From an uncultured Christensenellaceae bacterium (GTDB lineage Bacteria; Bacillota; Clostridia; Christensenellales; MGBC116941): DNA of 9,233 nucleotides. The stretch covers positions 11,915 to 21,147 of the forward strand of contig CAJUEF010000001.1 in the NCBI GenBank assembly GCA_910585035.1. The letters run 5' to 3'. This document shows positions 6,480 through 9,233 of this stretch, one piece after another; position 1 is the first letter of the stretch; each line of letters opens with the position of its first letter. Both the position numbers and the translations under genes were made by a program. The notes beneath the pieces were generated by a model, which had not been told where the DNA came from, did no database searches, and was given only the letters and a program-made list of their open reading frames with translations.

Positions 6480-6977
6480 ATGAAAAAGGTTGCACTGGTA
6501 ATGGGAAGCGATAGCGATTTCCCTAACCTGACAGGATGTGTAAAGGTTTTAAAGGAATTTGGAATTGAATGTGAAGCTCGCGTAATGTCTGCACACAGAA
6601 CTCCGGAGCTTGCAATGGAATTTGCAAAAAATGCAAAAAGTAATGGTTTTGGCGTTATTATTGCAGCAGCGGGCAAAGCCGCTCACCTTGCAGGAGTGAT
6701 TGCCGCGCATACAACGCTGCCGGTTATTGGCATTCCAATTAAATCATCAACCCTTGACGGGCTGGACGCTCTTCTTGCAACAGTTCAAATGCCTACGGGC
6801 ATTCCCGTTGCTACAGTTGCAATAAATGGTGGAGATAACGCAGGTCTGCTTGCTGTTCAAATGCTTGGTATTGAGGATGAGGGTCTGGCAAAGAAACTTT
6901 CTGATTATAAGGAAGCTATGGTGCAAAAGGTAATAAAGAAGAATGAGGCGCTGCAGCAGGAAATAGCTAAGCTGTAA
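6480..6977 (+). CDS. purE: N5-carboxyaminoimidazole ribonucleotide mutase PurE (class I)
   Basis: Class I PurE moves the carboxyl group of N5-CAIR to carbon to form CAIR. The 165 residues match the usual size. Motifs are VMGSDSD (8-13), SAHRTP with His39, and the active-site loop AAAGKAAHLAGVIA (62-75) with His69, followed by TTLPVIGIPI and VQMPTGIPVATVAI. The AAHLAG loop marks class I, as opposed to the SNGLG/SNALS type of class II AIR carboxylases. A Lys66 replaces the more usual Gly in GAGGAAHLPG. Class I normally works with PurK, which is not in this window. ATG 6480 has AGGAGG (6468-6473) 6 nt upstream, and the gene sits 17 bp after purL, so it is co-transcribed. purC, the usual next gene in clostridial pur operons, is missing here. 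Confidence 0.96.
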   Translation: MKKVALVMGSDSDFPNLTGCVKVLKEFGIECEARVMSAHRTPELAMEFAKNAKSNGFGVIIAAAGKAAHLAGVIAAHTTLPVIGIPIKSSTLDGLDALLATVQMPTGIPVATVAINGGDNAGLLAVQMLGIEDEGLAKKLSDYKEAMVQKVIKKNEALQQEIAKL

Positions 6978-6980
6978 AGA

Positions 6981-7009
6981 TTGTAAAGAAAAATCGTCTA
7001 AAAGATAAT
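6981..7009 (+). promoter_or_regulatory. Possible internal promoter for purF-purM
   Basis: TTGTAA (6981-6986), a 17-bp spacer and GATAAT (7004-7009) is a moderate sigma-A match just after the purE stop. Transcription would start near 7016, giving purF a leader of about 138 nt. Confidence 0.35.
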
Positions 7010-7013
7010 TTAT

Positions 7014-7031
7014 AAAAACCAATGTTTTTTT
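7014..7031 (+). terminator. Weak terminator-like hairpin after purE
   Basis: AAAAAC (7014-7019) pairs with GTTTTT (7024-7029) around CAAT, and the T run continues to 7031. The stem is nearly all A-T and so is weak. It could reduce read-through between purE and purF, or be fortuitous. Confidence 0.25.
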
Positions 7032-7056
7032 AAAAGAGGCGAATTGAGATAAAGGA

Positions 7057-7149
7057 ATGCCCACAGGAATAATCCATAAAAAGCAATATGTTTTTATGGA
7101 AGGAGGAGCAATCGCATATAAGGCGAATTGCGACGAGAAGGAGGAATGA
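7057..7149 (+). CDS. Possible 30-codon upstream ORF in the purF leader
   Basis: ATG 7057 opens a 30-residue frame (MPTGIIHKKQYVFMEGG, ending NCDEKEE) that stops at TGA 7147-7149, 4 nt before the purF GTG. It runs through both Shine-Dalgarno sequences of the leader and through the 7073-7100 hairpin. No well-spaced ribosome binding site precedes it, since AAGGA touches the ATG. An internal ATG (7096) would give 17 residues. No homology was recognised, and it may be chance. Confidence 0.2.
   Translation: MPTGIIHKKQYVFMEGGAIAYKANCDEKEE
7073..7100 (+). other. 10-bp stem-loop in the purF leader
   Basis: TCCATAAAAA (7073-7082) is perfectly complementary to TTTTTATGGA (7091-7100), with loop GCAATATG. 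No T tract follows, so it is not a terminator. The 3' arm runs into GGAAGGAGG (7098-7106), and the true purF Shine-Dalgarno lies about 38 nt downstream. A role in mRNA processing or translation control is possible. Confidence 0.5.
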
Positions 7150-7153
7150 CAAA

Positions 7154-8518
7154 GTGAGTGGAGTTTTTGGAATATTTACCAAAAGCGGAGAACTTGATGT
7201 TGTAAGAGAGGCTTATTTTGCCCTATATGCTCTGCAGCACAGAGGACAGCAAAGCTGCGGAATTGCTGTTAATGATAAAGGCAAAATAATGTGTCATAAA
7301 GATGCAGGCTTAGTGCCTGACGTATTTAATGAAATGGTTGTAAACCATTTAAGTGGCGGACAATGCGCCATAGGCCATGTGCGTTATGGCTCATATACGC
7401 CAAACAGCAGGACGGATGCACAGCCTCTTGTTGCCAAATATCCAAAGGGAATGGTAGCTATTGCTCATGGGGGAAACATAGTAAATGCTGATGAACTGCG
7501 GGACAAGCTTCATGAAAACGGCGCTATGTTTCAGACAGACAGCGATGCAGAACTTATAGCATATATGATAGCAAAGGAAAGGCTGGGGTCTAACTCTATT
7601 GAAGAATCGCTTTTAAGCCTTATGAAAGTGCTTAAGGGAGCATATTCAATGGTGGTTATGTCACCAAAGAAGCTTATTGCAGTGAGAGACCCTTATGGTT
7701 TTCGTCCTCTGTGTATGGGACAAAAGGACGGACATTATATATTTGCTTCGGAATCATGTGCAATTGATTCCATAGGCGGTGAATTTATACGTGATATTGA
7801 GCCGGGAGAAATTGTGGTTGTAACAAACGAAGGTGTGAAGAGCTATAAAACAGATTTAAAGGTTGAGACAGGAAGATGTATTTTTGAATCTGTATATTTT
7901 GCCCGTCCTGATTCGGTTATTGACGGTTCAAGTGTACACAATGCAAGAAAGGAAGCCGGAAAGTATCTTGCAAAGGAATACCCTGTTGAGGCAGATTTGG
8001 TTTGCGGTGTGCCTGATTCCGGTTTGGATGCAGCTCTTGGTTATTCTATAGAATCGGGAATTCCTTACGGAGTGGCTTTTATAAAAAACAGGTATATAGG
8101 AAGAACTTTTATTCAGCCTACCCAGGGAGAAAGGGAGACTGCCGTTAAGATTAAGTTAAATGTGCTTAAAGCATCCATTGAAGGCAAGCGGATAGTGCTT
8201 GTAGACGACTCTATAGTAAGGGGAACTACCAGCGCAAATATAATAAAAATGCTTAGAGATGCAGGAGCTAAAGAGGTGCACCTTAGAGTATCCTCTCCTC
8301 CGTTTAAGCATCCTTGTTATTTTGGTACAGACGTGGATTCCAGAGATAAGCTTATTGCAAACCGAATGACCCAGGATGAAATATGCAAATATATCGGCGC
8401 TGACTCTCTTGGTTATCTTAGTATTGAAAATATGCTGAAAACCCCTGTTGGCTGTAAGCTGGATTATTGTTACGGTTGTTTTACCGGAAAATATCCAATG
8501 GATATACCTGAGGAATAA
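7154..8518 (+). CDS. purF: Amidophosphoribosyltransferase PurF with altered glutaminase site
   Basis: PurF makes phosphoribosylamine from PRPP and Gln, the first committed step of purine synthesis. GTG 7154 is chosen because AAGGAGG (7138-7144) is 9 nt upstream and the protein then starts exactly like the family, giving 454 residues; ATG 7088 has no ribosome site. The N-terminal Ntn-hydrolase domain shows LQHRGQ, GHVRYG and QTDSDAE. The C-terminal phosphoribosyltransferase domain has the PRPP loop VDDSIVRGTT (350-359). Cys242, Cys388, Cys439 and Cys442 match the Bacillus 4Fe-4S ligands. The residue after Met is Ser2 (AGT 7157) instead of the catalytic Cys, and the oxyanion-hole Asn of HNGN is Gly106 in AHGGN. 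Glutamine hydrolysis may be lost or altered, leaving ammonia-dependent activity. The gene lies 176 bp after purE, with purM 15 bp downstream. Confidence 0.94.
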   Translation: MSGVFGIFTKSGELDVVREAYFALYALQHRGQQSCGIAVNDKGKIMCHKDAGLVPDVFNEMVVNHLSGGQCAIGHVRYGSYTPNSRTDAQPLVAKYPKGMVAIAHGGNIVNADELRDKLHENGAMFQTDSDAELIAYMIAKERLGSNSIEESLLSLMKVLKGAYSMVVMSPKKLIAVRDPYGFRPLCMGQKDGHYIFASESCAIDSIGGEFIRDIEPGEIVVVTNEGVKSYKTDLKVETGRCIFESVYFARPDSVIDGSSVHNARKEAGKYLAKEYPVEADLVCGVPDSGLDAALGYSIESGIPYGVAFIKNRYIGRTFIQPTQGERETAVKIKLNVLKASIEGKRIVLVDDSIVRGTTSANIIKMLRDAGAKEVHLRVSSPPFKHPCYFGTDVDSRDKLIANRMTQDEICKYIGADSLGYLSIENMLKTPVGCKLDYCYGCFTGKYPMDIPEE

Positions 8519-8533
8519 GAAAGGAAATTACAG

Positions 8534-9233
8534 ATGAGTAATAGCTATAAAGATGCAGGAGTAGACGTTACGGCAGGATATAAAGCTGTTGAGCTTATGA
8601 AAGAGCATGTTAAATCCACAAACATTGATGGTGTTATGTCATCTATAGGTGGATTTGGAGGGCTTTTTGACCTTTCCGGTTTTAAAGGATTAAAAGAGCC
8701 TGTGCTGGTTTCAGGTACCGATGGAGTTGGTACTAAACTAAAACTGGCATTTTTAATGGACAAACATGATACCGTTGGTATTGACTGCGTGGCCATGTGT
8801 GTAAACGATGTGGCATGCAGCGGAGCCCGTCCACTTTTTTTTCTTGATTACATTGCTGTTGGAAAAAATTATCCTGAAAAGGTTGCAAAAATTGTAAAAG
8901 GTGTGGCAGATGGATGCATAAAAGCAGGATGTGCGCTTATTGGCGGAGAAACTGCGGAAATGCCGGGCTTTTATCCAGAAGATGAATATGACCTTGCCGG
9001 ATTTAGCGTGGGTATAGCTGATAAACAAAAGATGGTGGATTGCAATAGAATTAAAGAGGGAAACGCCCTTATAGGTATTGCATCCTCAGGCGTGCATTCC
9101 AACGGTTTTTCTCTTGTAAGAAAAGTTTTTGACGTTAACAAAAAAGCTCTTGACAAATACTATGATGAGCTGGGAATGACTCTTGGAGAGTGCTTGCTCA
9201 CACCTACTCGCATATATGTAAAGCCACTTCTTG
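8534..9233 (+). CDS. purM: Phosphoribosylformylglycinamidine cyclo-ligase PurM (3' end outside window)
   Basis: PurM (AIR synthetase) closes the imidazole ring, FGAM + ATP to AIR, and so uses the PurL product directly. The frame from ATG 8534 stays open to the window edge, giving 233 residues of an expected 340 or so. Seen in order are SYKDAGVDVTAGYKAVE, GGFGGLFDL, the nucleotide-site TDGVGTKLKLAF, HDTVGIDCVAMCVNDV, ARPLFFLDYIAVGK, LIGGETAEMPGFYP, DLAGFSVGIADK and ASSGVHSNGFSLVRK. All are standard for PurM, with no missing key motif in the visible part. AAAGGA (8520-8525) lies 8 nt before the start and the gap to purF is 15 bp, so the two are co-transcribed. The truncation is due to the window, not the gene. 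Confidence 0.96.
   Translation, partial: MSNSYKDAGVDVTAGYKAVELMKEHVKSTNIDGVMSSIGGFGGLFDLSGFKGLKEPVLVSGTDGVGTKLKLAFLMDKHDTVGIDCVAMCVNDVACSGARPLFFLDYIAVGKNYPEKVAKIVKGVADGCIKAGCALIGGETAEMPGFYPEDEYDLAGFSVGIADKQKMVDCNRIKEGNALIGIASSGVHSNGFSLVRKVFDVNKKALDKYYDELGMTLGECLLTPTRIYVKPLL

Noticed and set aside
7088..7090. ATG 7088 as the purF start
   Set aside because: No ribosome site precedes it and it lies in the loop of a hairpin. The extra 22 residues are unlike known PurF propeptides, whereas GTG 7154 has AAGGAGG at 9 nt.

Overview
The window looks like chromosomal DNA of a low-G+C, endospore-forming Firmicute of the class Clostridia. Three things point there: AT-rich intergenic DNA with GGAGG-type ribosome binding sites and sigma-A promoters, a sporulation sigma-K gene carrying a cleavable pro-sequence, and a single-chain PurL of about 1,220 residues with clostridial-type motifs. 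The species cannot be named from sequence alone.

Positions 1-2080 hold small regulatory and sporulation genes, each closed by its own terminator. In order they are the tail of an unidentified gene (to 106), a 58-residue winged-helix protein (175-351), a strong sigma-A promoter followed by a leader of about 320 nt and an unrecognised 134-residue protein (759-1163), and sigK (1313-2002). A 15-bp-stem hairpin at 2029-2077 separates sigK from a convergent marR-family gene on the minus strand (2079-2537). The 252-bp region 2538-2789 divides marR from the divergently transcribed purine genes. It holds a promoter for each side and GTTTAA/TTAAAC inverted repeats placed on the marR promoter.

Positions 2790-9233 are a purine (IMP) biosynthesis cluster, all on the plus strand: purL, purE, purF and the start of purM, cut by the window end. 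The genes cover PRPP to phosphoribosylamine (PurF), FGAR to FGAM (PurL), FGAM to AIR (PurM) and the carboxylation step at AIR (PurE). No purC, purD, purN, purH or purK lies in the window, and purL comes first rather than late in the operon.

Two enzymes are abnormal. purL is split by a +1 frame change at a TTTTCCC tract (3240-3246), exactly between its PurS-like N-terminal domain and the rest. purF is otherwise canonical, with its PRPP loop and four Fe-S cysteines present. However, Ser replaces the N-terminal catalytic Cys and Gly replaces the oxyanion-hole Asn, so its glutaminase site looks altered at two independent codons. The 176-bp purE-purF gap is also unusual: it holds a promoter-like pair, a 10-bp hairpin, two Shine-Dalgarno sequences, a repeated decamer and a possible 30-codon upstream ORF ending 4 nt before purF.
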